The notes under the pieces are model-generated. The model saw only the letters and a program-made list of their open reading frames with translations. It ran no database searches and was not told the origin of the DNA. A program made the translations under genes and the position numbers. From Neiella marina (GTDB lineage: Bacteria; Pseudomonadota; Gammaproteobacteria; Enterobacterales; Neiellaceae): 64,000 bases of DNA. The DNA is taken from positions 1-64,000 of the forward strand of contig NZ_NGNS01000005.1 in NCBI RefSeq assembly GCF_002165625.1, in the 5' to 3' direction. This document shows, in pieces, positions 1 through 8,076 of this stretch (position 1 is its first letter; each line of letters starts with the position of its first letter).

Positions 1-52
1 GATACTCCCCAAAAAGTAGTGTGGAGATCAGATCGAAGTTAACGGAAAAAGT

Positions 53-86
53 TCAAAAAAATCCCCGCCAATTGCTTAGCGGGGAT
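53..86 (-). terminator. Rho-independent terminator of sodB
   Basis: Inverted repeat ATCCCCGC (61-68) / GCGGGGAT (79-86) with a 10-nt loop. On the minus strand it is followed by a run of T (plus-strand A run 55-60). It lies just downstream of the sodB stop, although an adapter-like 16-mer sits between the two (88-103). Confidence 0.8.
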
Positions 87-87
87 T

Positions 88-103
88 TGTGTATAAGAGA
101 CAG
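88..103 (+). other. Exact 16-bp match to Tn5 mosaic end / Nextera adapter
   Basis: TGTGTATAAGAGACAG is identical to the last 16 bases of the 19-bp Tn5 mosaic end used in transposase library kits. Extending to 85-103 gives 17 of 19 matches. A chance exact match in 64 kb is very unlikely. No transposase or second end is visible, so residual adapter or a mis-join is more likely than a real insertion. Confidence 0.8.
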
Positions 104-142
104 CCTAAAAGGCGGCTTTAACATTGAAAAGTAGCGACTGGC

Positions 143-724
143 TTAGGCAAAGTTTTCTGCTGCGAAGTCCCAGTTTGCCAATTTCCAGAACGCTTCCATG
201 TAGCTTGGGCGCAAGTTACGGAAATCGATGTAGTAAGCGTGCTCCCACAAATCAACGGTCAGCAGTGGTGTAACACCTTCTTCGGTTAGCGGCGTTGCTG
301 CGTTTGAGGTGTTAACGATGGCCAAAGAACCATCAGCTTTTTTCACCAACCAAGTCCAGCTAGAGCCGAAGTTGTTGATCGCGCTGTCGGTGAACTTGGC
401 TTTGAACTCGTCGAAAGAACCGAAGGCTGCATTGATAGCTTCTGCCAATGCTCCAGTCGGCTCACCGCCGCCATTTGGGCTCAGGCAGTGCCAGTAAAAT
501 GTGTGGTTCCAGATCTGTGCAGCGTTGTTGAATACACCACCGCTCGATGTTTTAACAACATCTTCTAGGCTTTTTCCTTCGTACTCGGTGCCCTCAACCA
601 GACCATTTAACTTGACCACGTATGTGTTGTGGTGTTTGCCGTAGTGATACTCTAAAGTTTCTTTAGAAATCAATGGCTCTAATGCGTCTTTCTCATATGG
701 TAGGGGGGGTAATTCGAATGCCAT
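143..724 (-). CDS. sodB: Superoxide dismutase [Fe]
   Basis: Cytoplasmic Fe superoxide dismutase, converting superoxide to oxygen and peroxide. The 193-residue product (from the internal ATG giving MAFELPPLPY) has the length and N-terminus of E. coli SodB, so the five upstream codons are excluded; GGAG lies 9 nt before this ATG. His27, the AAQIWNHTFYW block with the second His, and DLWEHAYYID supply the four metal ligands. The Gln in AAQIW is the position typical of Fe-type rather than Mn-type enzymes. It is transcribed away from grxD and the peroxiredoxin, so the three oxidative-stress genes form a divergent cluster. A terminator follows the stop. Confidence 0.97.
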   Translation of the reverse strand: MAFELPPLPYEKDALEPLISKETLEYHYGKHHNTYVVKLNGLVEGTEYEGKSLEDVVKTSSGGVFNNAAQIWNHTFYWHCLSPNGGGEPTGALAEAINAAFGSFDEFKAKFTDSAINNFGSSWTWLVKKADGSLAIVNTSNAATPLTEEGVTPLLTVDLWEHAYYIDFRNLRPSYMEAFWKLANWDFAAENFA

Positions 725-951
725 ATCTCTCGTCTCCATTGGCAGGGTGTTATGCCCTTTTGATGATTTTTTTATACTGAAGCTATTCTAACGGGTATTT
801 ACAAAACGAAAAGCCACATTTAGTTATTTTTGAATGTCTCTACCTATCAAACTAATAGGCAAAAACCACTCCAACAGTCGGTTTGATTCGCTACACTAGC
901 TGCGTACAATGTTGCCTCTGATAAAAATTCATTGGCCTAAAGAGAACATTT

Positions 952-1302
952 ATGGAAACGCTGGACCGTATCAAAAAGCAAATCGCAGAAAACCCAATTC
1001 TTCTGTACATGAAAGGCTCTCCGAAATTGCCGAGCTGCGGCTTTTCTTCGCAAGCTTCGCAAGTTCTGATGCAGTGTGGTGAGCGCTTTGCTTACGTTGA
1101 TATTTTGCAAAATCCTGACATCCGAGCAGAACTCCCTGCTTATGCCAATTGGCCGACTTTCCCACAATTGTGGATTGATGGTGAGCTAATTGGTGGCTGC
1201 GACATCATCATTGAGATGTTTCAGCAGGGTGAGCTGCAACCGATGATCAAGGAAACAGCGGCAAAATATGCCGATGATGCGAGCGATTCAGCGTCGGAAT
1301 AA
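952..1302 (+). CDS. grxD: Monothiol glutaredoxin, CGFS type
   Basis: Grx4/GrxD-type glutaredoxin that binds and transfers [2Fe-2S] clusters, usually with a BolA partner. The single-cysteine CGFS motif is at residues 29-32, preceded by the MKGSPKLPSCGFS context. WPTFPQLWIDGELIGGCDI carries the cis-Pro and the GG glutathione-binding turn. The 116 residues match the usual length of about 115. It sits divergent from sodB and 59 bp before the peroxiredoxin; E. coli also places grxD beside sodB, which supports the assignment. The ATG has a modest purine-rich region (AAAGAGAAC) upstream. Confidence 0.95.
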   Translation: METLDRIKKQIAENPILLYMKGSPKLPSCGFSSQASQVLMQCGERFAYVDILQNPDIRAELPAYANWPTFPQLWIDGELIGGCDIIIEMFQQGELQPMIKETAAKYADDASDSASE

Positions 1303-1317
1303 CTGAACATCTGGTAG

Positions 1318-1337
1318 CTGGCCCAAAAGGGGGCCAG
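1318..1337 (+). other. Hairpin between grxD and peroxiredoxin
   Basis: CTGGCCC (1318-1324) pairs with GGGCCAG (1331-1337) across a 6-nt loop. No T-tract follows, so it is more likely a weak attenuator or an mRNA-processing/stabilising hairpin than a full terminator; it would let the two genes be expressed at different levels. Confidence 0.45.
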
Positions 1338-1361
1338 AGCCTCATAAAATGGAGATAAACA

Positions 1362-1967
1362 ATGGCTGTTTTAGTTGGTCGTCCCGCCCCAGATTTTACT
1401 GCTGCTGCAGTGCTTGGTAACGGTGAAATCGTTGATAGCTTCAACCTGAAAGAGTACATCGCTGGTTCTAAAGCGGTAGTTTTCTTCTACCCACTGGACT
1501 TCACTTTCGTTTGTCCATCTGAGTTGATCGCATTCGATCACCGCATTGAAGAATTCGAAAAGCGTGGCGTTAAGGTTATCGGTGTGTCTATCGATTCTCA
1601 CTTCTCTCACAATGCGTGGCGTAACACTGCTATCGAAGATGGCGGTATCGGTGCTGTTAAGTACCCACTTGTTGCTGATATTAAACACGAAATCTGCCAA
1701 GCCTACGACGTAGAGCATCCAGAAGCAGGTGTTGCGTTCCGTGGTTCATTCTTGATCGATTCTGAAGGCAACGTTCGCCACCAAGTCGTTAACGACCTGC
1801 CTCTAGGCCGTAACGTTGACGAAATGCTGCGAATGGTTGACGCCCTGAACTTCCACGAGAAGAACGGTGAAGTTTGCCCAGCACAGTGGGAAGAAGGCAA
1901 AGAAGGTATGGACGCGTCACCAGAAGGTGTTGCTAAGTACTTGTCTGAAAACGCTGAAGGCCTGTAA
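1362..1967 (+). CDS. Typical 2-Cys peroxiredoxin (AhpC/TSA family)
   Basis: Thiol peroxidase reducing H2O2 and organic peroxides. The peroxidatic cysteine is Cys51 in FTFVCPSE and the resolving cysteine is Cys172 in GEVCPAQW, the arrangement of the AhpC/Prx1 subfamily. Length, 201 residues, is standard. A GGIG loop motif is present but there is no C-terminal YF motif; eukaryotic over-oxidation-sensitive Prxs carry both, so this enzyme is probably robust to peroxide (inference). A good GGAG lies before the ATG. A strong terminator follows. No AhpF-type reductase is adjacent, so electrons presumably come from thioredoxin or the neighbouring glutaredoxin system. Confidence 0.95.
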   Translation: MAVLVGRPAPDFTAAAVLGNGEIVDSFNLKEYIAGSKAVVFFYPLDFTFVCPSELIAFDHRIEEFEKRGVKVIGVSIDSHFSHNAWRNTAIEDGGIGAVKYPLVADIKHEICQAYDVEHPEAGVAFRGSFLIDSEGNVRHQVVNDLPLGRNVDEMLRMVDALNFHEKNGEVCPAQWEEGKEGMDASPEGVAKYLSENAEGL

Positions 1968-1996
1968 TTACACAGCCTCGTTTAAAGCGTAAAAAA

Positions 1997-2022
1997 AACC
2001 GGAGCTAAGCTCCGGTTTTTTG
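1997..2022 (+). terminator. Terminator after peroxiredoxin
   Basis: AACCGGAGC (1997-2005) and GCTCCGGTT (2009-2017) form a 9-bp stem with a TAA loop and a T-run on the plus strand. A-rich sequence on the other side makes it potentially bidirectional, serving astB as well. Confidence 0.9.
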
Positions 2023-2071
2023 TTTTGCTCAGAACGCTCGACAAAGGGGCAAGGACCAATTCGACAAGCAT

Positions 2072-2090
2072 CCGCCGCAGGGAGCGGCGG
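2072..2090. repeat. GC-rich inverted repeat
   Basis: CCGCCGC (2072-2078) / GCGGCGG (2084-2090), 5-nt loop, just past the astB stop. Neither side has a T-tract, so it is not a canonical terminator. It could stabilise the astB mRNA 3' end or be a member of a dispersed repeat family. Confidence 0.4.
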
Positions 2091-2173
2091 CTGAGCCATC
2101 AGGGATGATTTTACGGCGTCTTGTCGTGTTGATTCTTGCCTCTTTGCTTTTGCTGGAAAACCTGCGTTGTTTG

Positions 2174-3514
2174 TCAGGCCTGCTGAAACGGGTAAATCGA
2201 GCCGAGCTGAAGCAGTTGAGTCAGTTCATCAAGCGCGGTGTTACACTCTTGGACGAATACCGGATCGGCGAGATCGGCGACGTCCACACGATCACGGTAA
2301 TGTTGCTTCACCCAGGCTTCCAGAGCGCTGATTTTAGTCTCATTCATAACACAGGCTTGATTGACTGCAGCTTGTTCTTGCTCGCTCAGTACCACACGCA
2401 AGCGCAAGCAAGCCGGGCCACCGCCGTTTTGCATGCTCTGTTTGACGTCAATATATTCAACATGCTGTATTGCCGTGTTTTGCTGTAACAAGTTGTTCAG
2501 ATAACGATAGACAGATTCTGTTTGTTGACACTCAGTTGGAGCAATCAATGCCATATTGCCGTTTAGCGAAATCAACTGAGTATTGAACAGGTAGCTGGCA
2601 ACGGCGTCGGCAACAGGCACTTCAGCAAGCGGTACCTTGATGAATTCCATCTCGCCTAAGTCGTCAAATGCGCGTTGCAAATCGGTCTTCGTTTGAGCCT
2701 CATCAGCAAAGGCTAATTCGTGATAAAACAATGCATTACCATTGCCTACCGAAATGACATCGTTATGGAAAACACCGGCATCAATGACGTCAGGGTTTTG
2801 CTGCGAATAGACAGTGCGATCAGTGCTTAAACCATGGCGTCTGGCAACCGCTTGGCTTGCTTCTAAGGTTTGTCGTGCTGGAAACTTTTGTGGTTGTGGT
2901 TTGCTACCATCAAATGCAGCTTTGCCGTAGACAAAGAATTCTACCCCATCACTGCCGTAACCATTACAAAAGCGAGTGTGGTTCGCTGCGCCTTCATCAC
3001 CGAAGTGATCGCTCATTGGCAGCGCACCGTGATGGACAAAATGATCCTGGCTGGGAAACACGCGTTCGAGAAGTGCAGTGGTAAATGGATGCTCCAACGA
3101 ACGGTGAAATTTATTGATTAGGTTGGCCGCACTGAAGTGAACTTTGCCGTCGGCTGTATCTGGACTCGGTGACACCGTTGCTGCGTTGGCTGTCCACATT
3201 GAAGATGCGGAGACACAAGCGTTAAAAATTGCCGGCGCTTGGGCTAACGCTTGGCTCATTACATCAGCGTCATTGCCCTGAAAGCCGATGGCTCGCAATG
3301 CTTGCACATGTGGGCGTTGTTGCGGCGCAAAGACACCTTGCGGGATACCCAACGACATCAGCTTACGCATTTTGCCTAAGCCTTGCAGTGCGGCTTGTTG
3401 AGGGTTTGATGTTGAATTGGCGTTGCCTGTCGAAGCGACGTTACCGAAAGATAAACCAGCGTAATTGTGATTTGGACCAACCAGTCCATCGAAATTGAAT
3501 TCTTGATAGGTCAT
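2174..3514 (-). CDS. astB: N-succinylarginine dihydrolase
   Basis: Second enzyme of the arginine succinyltransferase (AST) pathway: hydrolyses N2-succinylarginine to N2-succinylornithine, CO2 and two ammonia. The protein is 446 residues, as in E. coli. It opens with [21 protein letters not shown], and the guanidine-modifying-fold catalytic residues are visible: Glu174 in GDEGAANH, His250 in GVFHNDV and Cys369 in [10 protein letters not shown]. The rest of the ast operon is not next to it: its neighbours are the peroxiredoxin and topA. It is therefore a stand-alone copy, with astC/A/D/E presumably elsewhere. Confidence 0.95.
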   Translation of the reverse strand: MTYQEFNFDGLVGPNHNYAGLSFGNVASTGNANSTSNPQQAALQGLGKMRKLMSLGIPQGVFAPQQRPHVQALRAIGFQGNDADVMSQALAQAPAIFNACVSASSMWTANAATVSPSPDTADGKVHFSAANLINKFHRSLEHPFTTALLERVFPSQDHFVHHGALPMSDHFGDEGAANHTRFCNGYGSDGVEFFVYGKAAFDGSKPQPQKFPARQTLEASQAVARRHGLSTDRTVYSQQNPDVIDAGVFHNDVISVGNGNALFYHELAFADEAQTKTDLQRAFDDLGEMEFIKVPLAEVPVADAVASYLFNTQLISLNGNMALIAPTECQQTESVYRYLNNLLQQNTAIQHVEYIDVKQSMQNGGGPACLRLRVVLSEQEQAAVNQACVMNETKISALEAWVKQHYRDRVDVADLADPVFVQECNTALDELTQLLQLGSIYPFQQA

Positions 3515-3709
3515 TACCTATGTGCCTCTCATTGACCTTTTATGCTCACATTGTCTTTTGTGGAGCCATTTTTTATAGAAAAGGCAAGGTCTTCCTTGCT
3601 CGAGTAATTGCTCGTTTTACAGGTTTATTAGGAGCGGATCAACTCAACGAGTAGGTAAAAATATTCGAGTTAATATGTCATTTGTTGGAGAAAAATTTGC
3701 AATGAAAAG

Positions 3710-3738
3710 TTGACATCCTTGCATCTGGGGCGTTATGC
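3710..3738 (+). promoter_or_regulatory. Sigma-70 promoter of topA
   Basis: A perfect -35 TTGACA (3710-3715) is followed after 17 bp by TTATGC (3733-3738), about 55 bp before the topA ATG. The -10 is weak, and an AT-rich tract (TATATATA) lies just downstream, which would fit the supercoiling-sensitive promoters known for topA. Confidence 0.55.
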
Positions 3739-3796
3739 CTCTATATATACGCTTCTTTTTCTGCCACTTATCGTTTGAAGGACAGCAGTAATCTTT

Positions 3797-6442
3797 ATGG
3801 GAAAATCGCTGGTCATAGTGGAGTCGCCCGCCAAGGCGAAGACTATTAACAAATATTTAGGCAAGGACTTCATCGTTAAGTCCAGTGTCGGCCATATCCG
3901 TGACTTGCCGACAGGCTCTCGGTCATCTTCTTCGACTGCTAACCGCAAACGGACCTCTACTGCGGGAATGTCACCTGAGCAAAAAGCCAAGCTCAAGAAG
4001 CAAAAAGAGCAGGCGGCTCTGGTCACGCGCATGGGCATTGATCCCAACAAAGGGTGGCAAGCAAGCTATGAAGTGCTGCCCGGCAAAGAAAAAGTGGTCA
4101 ATGAGCTAAAAACGCTGGCAGCGAAAGCTGACAACATTTACCTCGCAACGGATTTGGACCGCGAAGGGGAGGCCATCGCTTGGCATTTGCAGCAAGTGAT
4201 CGGCGGTGATCCGGAGCGGTATCAGCGCGTGGTGTTTAATGAAATCACCAAATCAGCGATCAAAGATGCCTTTGCGAACCCTGCTCACTTAAACACAGAT
4301 CGGGTTAATGCGCAGCAGGCGCGTCGCTTTCTCGATCGAGTGGTGGGCTTTATGGTCTCGCCGCTGCTATGGAAGAAAGTTGCTCGGGGATTGTCTGCCG
4401 GTCGTGTGCAGTCGGTCGCTGTGCGCTTAGTGGTTGAGCGCGAACGAGAAATCAAAGCCTTCATCCCCGAAGAGTTTTGGCGAATTCACGCTGATTTAAG
4501 CGTTTCTGGAGAGCAGTTCCGAGCAGAGTTGCAACGCTATGCCGGTAAAGCTTTCAAAGCTGTCAATGAAGAGCAAGCCAATGCTGCAGCTGCGGCGATT
4601 AACGCTTCTCAGTTTATTGTGGCTGACCGCGAAACGAAACCAAGCCGCTCCCGACCTTCGGCACCATTTATTACCTCGACCTTGCAGCAAGCAGCGAGCA
4701 CTCGTCTGGGTTTTGGTGTGAAGAAAACCATGATGTTGGCTCAACGCCTTTATGAAGCCGGCCACATTACGTATATGCGTACTGACTCAACCAACTTGAG
4801 TCAGCAGGCTGTATCAGCTTGTCGTGATTACATCGGCGCCAACTTTGGTAGCAACTATTTGCCACAGGCGGCCAATGTCTACGGCAGCAAGGACAATGCA
4901 CAAGAGGCTCACGAAGCGATACGGCCTTCTGACGTTAACCTAGTGGCTTCGCAACTATCTGGTGTTGAAAGGGACGCAGAGCGCCTCTACGAGCTTATTT
5001 GGAAGCAATTTGTCGCTTGTCAGATGGTACCGGCAGAATACGATGCCACTAAACTGACGGTACAAGCCGGTGATTACGAATTCCGTGCCAGCGGTCGAAC
5101 CCTTAAGTTTGATGGCTGGACCCGAGTGTTAGCACCATTGGTTCGCAAGGCAGAAGACGAAGTGATCTTGCCTGCTGTGACCAAAGGGCAAGCAATCAAC
5201 AAAGAGAAGTTGGAGCAAAAACAACACTTCACTAAACCTCCTGCACGTTTCAGCGAAGCGTCGTTAGTGAAGGAACTTGAGAAACGCGGCATCGGCCGAC
5301 CATCGACTTATGCCAGCATTATTTCGACTATTCAAGATCGCGGCTACGTGCGCCTCGAAACGCGCCGGTTCTACGCCGAGAAAATGGGCGAAATTGTGAC
5401 TGATCGGTTATTGCAGAATTTTGATGACCTGATGAGCTACGACTTTACTGCGCAGATGGAAAGTACCCTCGATCAGGTCGCTTCTGGTGAACAAAACTGG
5501 CTTGATGTGTTGGACGTCTTTTACGCTGATTTTTCGGGCAAGTTAGAAACTGCAGAGCTACCCGCTGATGAAGGCGGTATGTCTGACAACCAGATGGTCA
5601 TGACCGACATTCCGTGTGGCAAGTGTGGCCGTCCTATGGGGATCCGTACTGCTCGCACAGGCGTTTTCTTAGGATGTTCTGGTTATGCATTGCCTCCGAA
5701 AGAGCGTTGCAACAACACCATGAACCTGACATCTGGTGATGAAGCTGAATCGGCTCTGGAGTCAGAAACCGAATCTCTGATGGCGAAACATCGTTGCCCT
5801 AAATGTGGCACTGCGATGGATAGTTACTTAATTGATACCGAACGCAAACTTCATGTTTGTGGTAACAACCCTCGCTGCGATGGCTATATCGTTGAGAAGG
5901 GCGAGTTCAAGATTAAAGGTTACGACGGGCCCGTTATTGAATGTGATCGCTGTAGCTCTGATATGCAGTTGCTGAATGGTCGCTTCGGTAAGTACTTTGC
6001 CTGTACCAACGAAGAGTGTAAGAACACTCGTAAGCTGTTGAAAAATGGCGAACCAGCACCACCGAAAGAAGATCCAGTGATGCTGCCAGAGCTACCATGT
6101 GAGAAATCCGATGCACACTTTGTGTTGCGTGACGGCGCAGCGGGTATCTTCTTGGCTGCCAGCACGTTCCCCAAGTCGCGCGAAACTCGGGCGCCGTTGG
6201 TTGAAGAGCTTGCTCGGTTTAGAGAACGTATTTCGCCGAAGTTCTACTATCTCGCTGATGCGCCTGCCAAGGACCCAGATGGCAATCCGTCACTTGTTCG
6301 CTTTAGTCGCAAAAACAAAGAGCAATACGTGATGTCTGAAGTTGCTGGTAAAGCAACTGGCTGGGTCGCACATTACCGGGATGGTGAGTGGCACCAAGAG
6401 CAAACCAAGGGTAAGAAAACCACTAAGGCGAAGAAAAAGTAA
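3797..6442 (+). CDS. topA: DNA topoisomerase I (type IA)
   Basis: Relaxes negatively supercoiled DNA. 881 residues. The Toprim domain starts with Glu9 ([12 protein letters not shown]) and carries the DxDxE acidic triad in ATDLDREGE (Asp119, Asp121). The catalytic tyrosine is Tyr326 in ITYMRTDS, with Arg328 next to it. The C-terminal third holds three four-cysteine zinc ribbons, starting near [16 protein letters not shown] and CDRCSSDM, followed by a basic Lys-rich tail. A Ser/Lys-rich loop at residues 41-75 is as in other proteobacterial enzymes. In E. coli topA is directly followed by cysB; here three extra genes separate them. Confidence 0.98.
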   Translation: MGKSLVIVESPAKAKTINKYLGKDFIVKSSVGHIRDLPTGSRSSSSTANRKRTSTAGMSPEQKAKLKKQKEQAALVTRMGIDPNKGWQASYEVLPGKEKVVNELKTLAAKADNIYLATDLDREGEAIAWHLQQVIGGDPERYQRVVFNEITKSAIKDAFANPAHLNTDRVNAQQARRFLDRVVGFMVSPLLWKKVARGLSAGRVQSVAVRLVVEREREIKAFIPEEFWRIHADLSVSGEQFRAELQRYAGKAFKAVNEEQANAAAAAINASQFIVADRETKPSRSRPSAPFITSTLQQAASTRLGFGVKKTMMLAQRLYEAGHITYMRTDSTNLSQQAVSACRDYIGANFGSNYLPQAANVYGSKDNAQEAHEAIRPSDVNLVASQLSGVERDAERLYELIWKQFVACQMVPAEYDATKLTVQAGDYEFRASGRTLKFDGWTRVLAPLVRKAEDEVILPAVTKGQAINKEKLEQKQHFTKPPARFSEASLVKELEKRGIGRPSTYASIISTIQDRGYVRLETRRFYAEKMGEIVTDRLLQNFDDLMSYDFTAQMESTLDQVASGEQNWLDVLDVFYADFSGKLETAELPADEGGMSDNQMVMTDIPCGKCGRPMGIRTARTGVFLGCSGYALPPKERCNNTMNLTSGDEAESALESETESLMAKHRCPKCGTAMDSYLIDTERKLHVCGNNPRCDGYIVEKGEFKIKGYDGPVIECDRCSSDMQLLNGRFGKYFACTNEECKNTRKLLKNGEPAPPKEDPVMLPELPCEKSDAHFVLRDGAAGIFLAASTFPKSRETRAPLVEELARFRERISPKFYYLADAPAKDPDGNPSLVRFSRKNKEQYVMSEVAGKATGWVAHYRDGEWHQEQTKGKKTTKAKKK

Positions 6443-6460
6443 CGCTTAGAGATAAAAAAA

Positions 6461-6484
6461 CCACCGCAATGCGGTGGTTTTTTT
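6461..6484 (+). terminator. Terminator after topA
   Basis: CCACCGC (6461-6467) / GCGGTGG (6471-6477), AAT loop, followed by seven Ts; a run of seven As precedes it, so it can act on both strands. Confidence 0.93.
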
Positions 6485-6498
6485 GTGTCTACTGGCAA

Positions 6499-6524
6499 CA
6501 AAAAACGGACCCTGAAGGTCCGTT
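6499..6524 (-). terminator. Terminator of the 6542 gene (minus strand)
   Basis: ACGGACC (6505-6511) / GGTCCGT (6517-6523), 5-nt loop; on the minus strand it is followed by a T-run (plus-strand As 6500-6505). It ends the minus-strand unit of response regulator, kinase and coiled-coil protein. Confidence 0.85.
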
Positions 6525-6541
6525 TGTCGATACAAATGCGG

Positions 6542-7306
6542 CTACCATTTTTTCTTGTTGAAAATCAGATCATCCTCGTCGGATTTGCGCTTCAGCTTGG
6601 CTTGGTTCTCTTCTTCAACCTTGCGGTTTACCGCAGCAAGTTCTGCTCTCAATCGTTCGATATCACTAATTTTGCCGGCAATATACTCATCGGGAACAGT
6701 GACGGCAGAGATGACAGTTTCGGCTTTATCAAGCATTTGACGGCAAGAGCCATATTGCTTGGTTAACATTGACGATGTCGCTCGCGACATCAGGTTTTCC
6801 AAGTTGATTCTGATCAGCAAGCGGTCGATTCTTTTTTCTTCATCAACGAAAACCGCGGGCGAAACCTGGCCTTTGTTGTGTTCGGCACGAATCAGTAAAC
6901 GCAGTTTCTTTAAGCCTTGGAGTAGAGCGATGGCTTGTTTCTCGTTGTCGGGAACCTGAAACGCGCGCTCAGAAATTTCACTGTAGCCGCCATCAAGCTC
7001 TTTCAGCTGGCCATTAATGTCCTTTAATCGACGATTGACCTCATCGGTGCCTTGAACCTTCTGCCAACTTTGCAACGCATTTACTACACGTGTCAGCAGT
7101 ACGCGCATAAGTTGCTTGCTCATCGGCATCTTGCTGCTCAGCAGCATGACATCTTCGGTCTCATCGATGATCGCTTTCTGGCGAGCAATTTCTGTACGGC
7201 GCTCTGCGTTTTGACGTTCTTTTTGTTGTTGCATCACATTGACGATGATGACAAGAAATATGAGTGCCACAATCAGCGCTACAATTATGATTGCCGTACC
7301 AGTCAT
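6542..7306 (-). CDS. Membrane-anchored coiled-coil protein of unknown function
   Basis: I do not recognise a named family. The 254-residue protein has one N-terminal membrane segment (about residues 3-23, IIIVALIVALIFLVIIVNV), so it is a bitopic inner-membrane protein. After it come long, charged, heptad-like helices rich in Glu, Lys, Arg and Gln (about 25-55, 90-115, 205-240). The C-terminal tail is very charged and ends in NKKKW. It lies 67 bp downstream of the histidine kinase on the same strand, and a terminator follows, so co-expression with the two-component genes is likely. A scaffold or signalling partner is possible, but that is inference from position only. Confidence 0.8.
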   Translation of the reverse strand: MTGTAIIIVALIVALIFLVIIVNVMQQQKERQNAERRTEIARQKAIIDETEDVMLLSSKMPMSKQLMRVLLTRVVNALQSWQKVQGTDEVNRRLKDINGQLKELDGGYSEISERAFQVPDNEKQAIALLQGLKKLRLLIRAEHNKGQVSPAVFVDEEKRIDRLLIRINLENLMSRATSSMLTKQYGSCRQMLDKAETVISAVTVPDEYIAGKISDIERLRAELAAVNRKVEEENQAKLKRKSDEDDLIFNKKKW

Positions 7307-7373
7307 TAGACCTTTATCCTGTACATTAAGTTTTTGTATTCCAAGGCTCTATACTCTATCGAAAAGCAGTGCA

Positions 7374-8063
7374 TTAGGGTAGCGTTAATGTAAAGACGCT
7401 GCCGCCGAAATGGCCACCATTCGAGAGCTCAATATTACCCTGAATCGATTTATTCTTGTGTGAGCGTGCAATCAATCCAGCAAAGTATAACCCCAAGCCG
7501 GTGCGGCCGTTCTTAATATCAAATGACTGCAAATCGCTGGTGGTATCAAATTTTAGCATTTGCTCGGGGTAACCGTTGCCATCGTCTTCAATAACGATTT
7601 CCAACATTTGCTCGTCATTCACTCGAGCGCTCAGCAATAGTTGTTTGTTGCAATACCTGAGGGCATTGTTCACCACATCGGTGAGTAAGTTATTGATCAA
7701 ATCGCCATCGAGATACCAAATTAGGTCTGGATCGACATCGGTATCGATGACAATTGCTTTGCTTTCAAGATACAACGAGTTTTTGGCAATTAACTCGTCG
7801 AACAGATCGGCAACGAAGTACTCTTCGATGGTTAATGGCAGACGTTGGCGCTCAAGCCGGTACAAACTCAATAGTTGCATCAGGTTGGTATTAACCCGAT
7901 AGGCCTCATAGTGGAGCTTGGCTAATTCTTGCTGTTGTTCGGCGGGAAGATCGTTGTTGTCGGCCAGCTGCTCGATGGATTGCAACAACATAAACAAGCT
8001 GTTTTTCATATCGTGGACGCAGGCGGCGAGCACGGTTGAGAAATCTAATTGATGATCTGGCAT
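7374..8063 (-). CDS. Short soluble sensor histidine kinase
   Basis: Cytoplasmic two-component kinase of only 229 residues with no membrane segment or recognisable sensor domain. The phospho-accepting His17 lies in a dimerisation helix (VHDMKNSLFMLL). The HATPase domain has the N box (NNLLTDVVNNALRYC, about 123-137), the G1 box IEDDGNGYP and the G2 box GRTGLGLYFAGLIA. It starts 13 bp after the stop of the REC-TPR regulator on the same strand, so the two form a cognate pair in one operon. Without an input domain it must receive its signal through a partner, perhaps the regulator's TPR region or the membrane coiled-coil protein downstream (inference). Confidence 0.9.
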   Translation of the reverse strand: MPDHQLDFSTVLAACVHDMKNSLFMLLQSIEQLADNNDLPAEQQQELAKLHYEAYRVNTNLMQLLSLYRLERQRLPLTIEEYFVADLFDELIAKNSLYLESKAIVIDTDVDPDLIWYLDGDLINNLLTDVVNNALRYCNKQLLLSARVNDEQMLEIVIEDDGNGYPEQMLKFDTTSDLQSFDIKNGRTGLGLYFAGLIARSHKNKSIQGNIELSNGGHFGGSVFTLTLP

Positions 8064-8076
8064 TTATTGATCCCTA

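Noticed and set aside
2105-2488. 127-codon plus-strand frame overlapping the astB 3' end
   Set aside because: Antisense to conserved astB codons with no SD; hydrophobic start is an artefact of the antisense frame.
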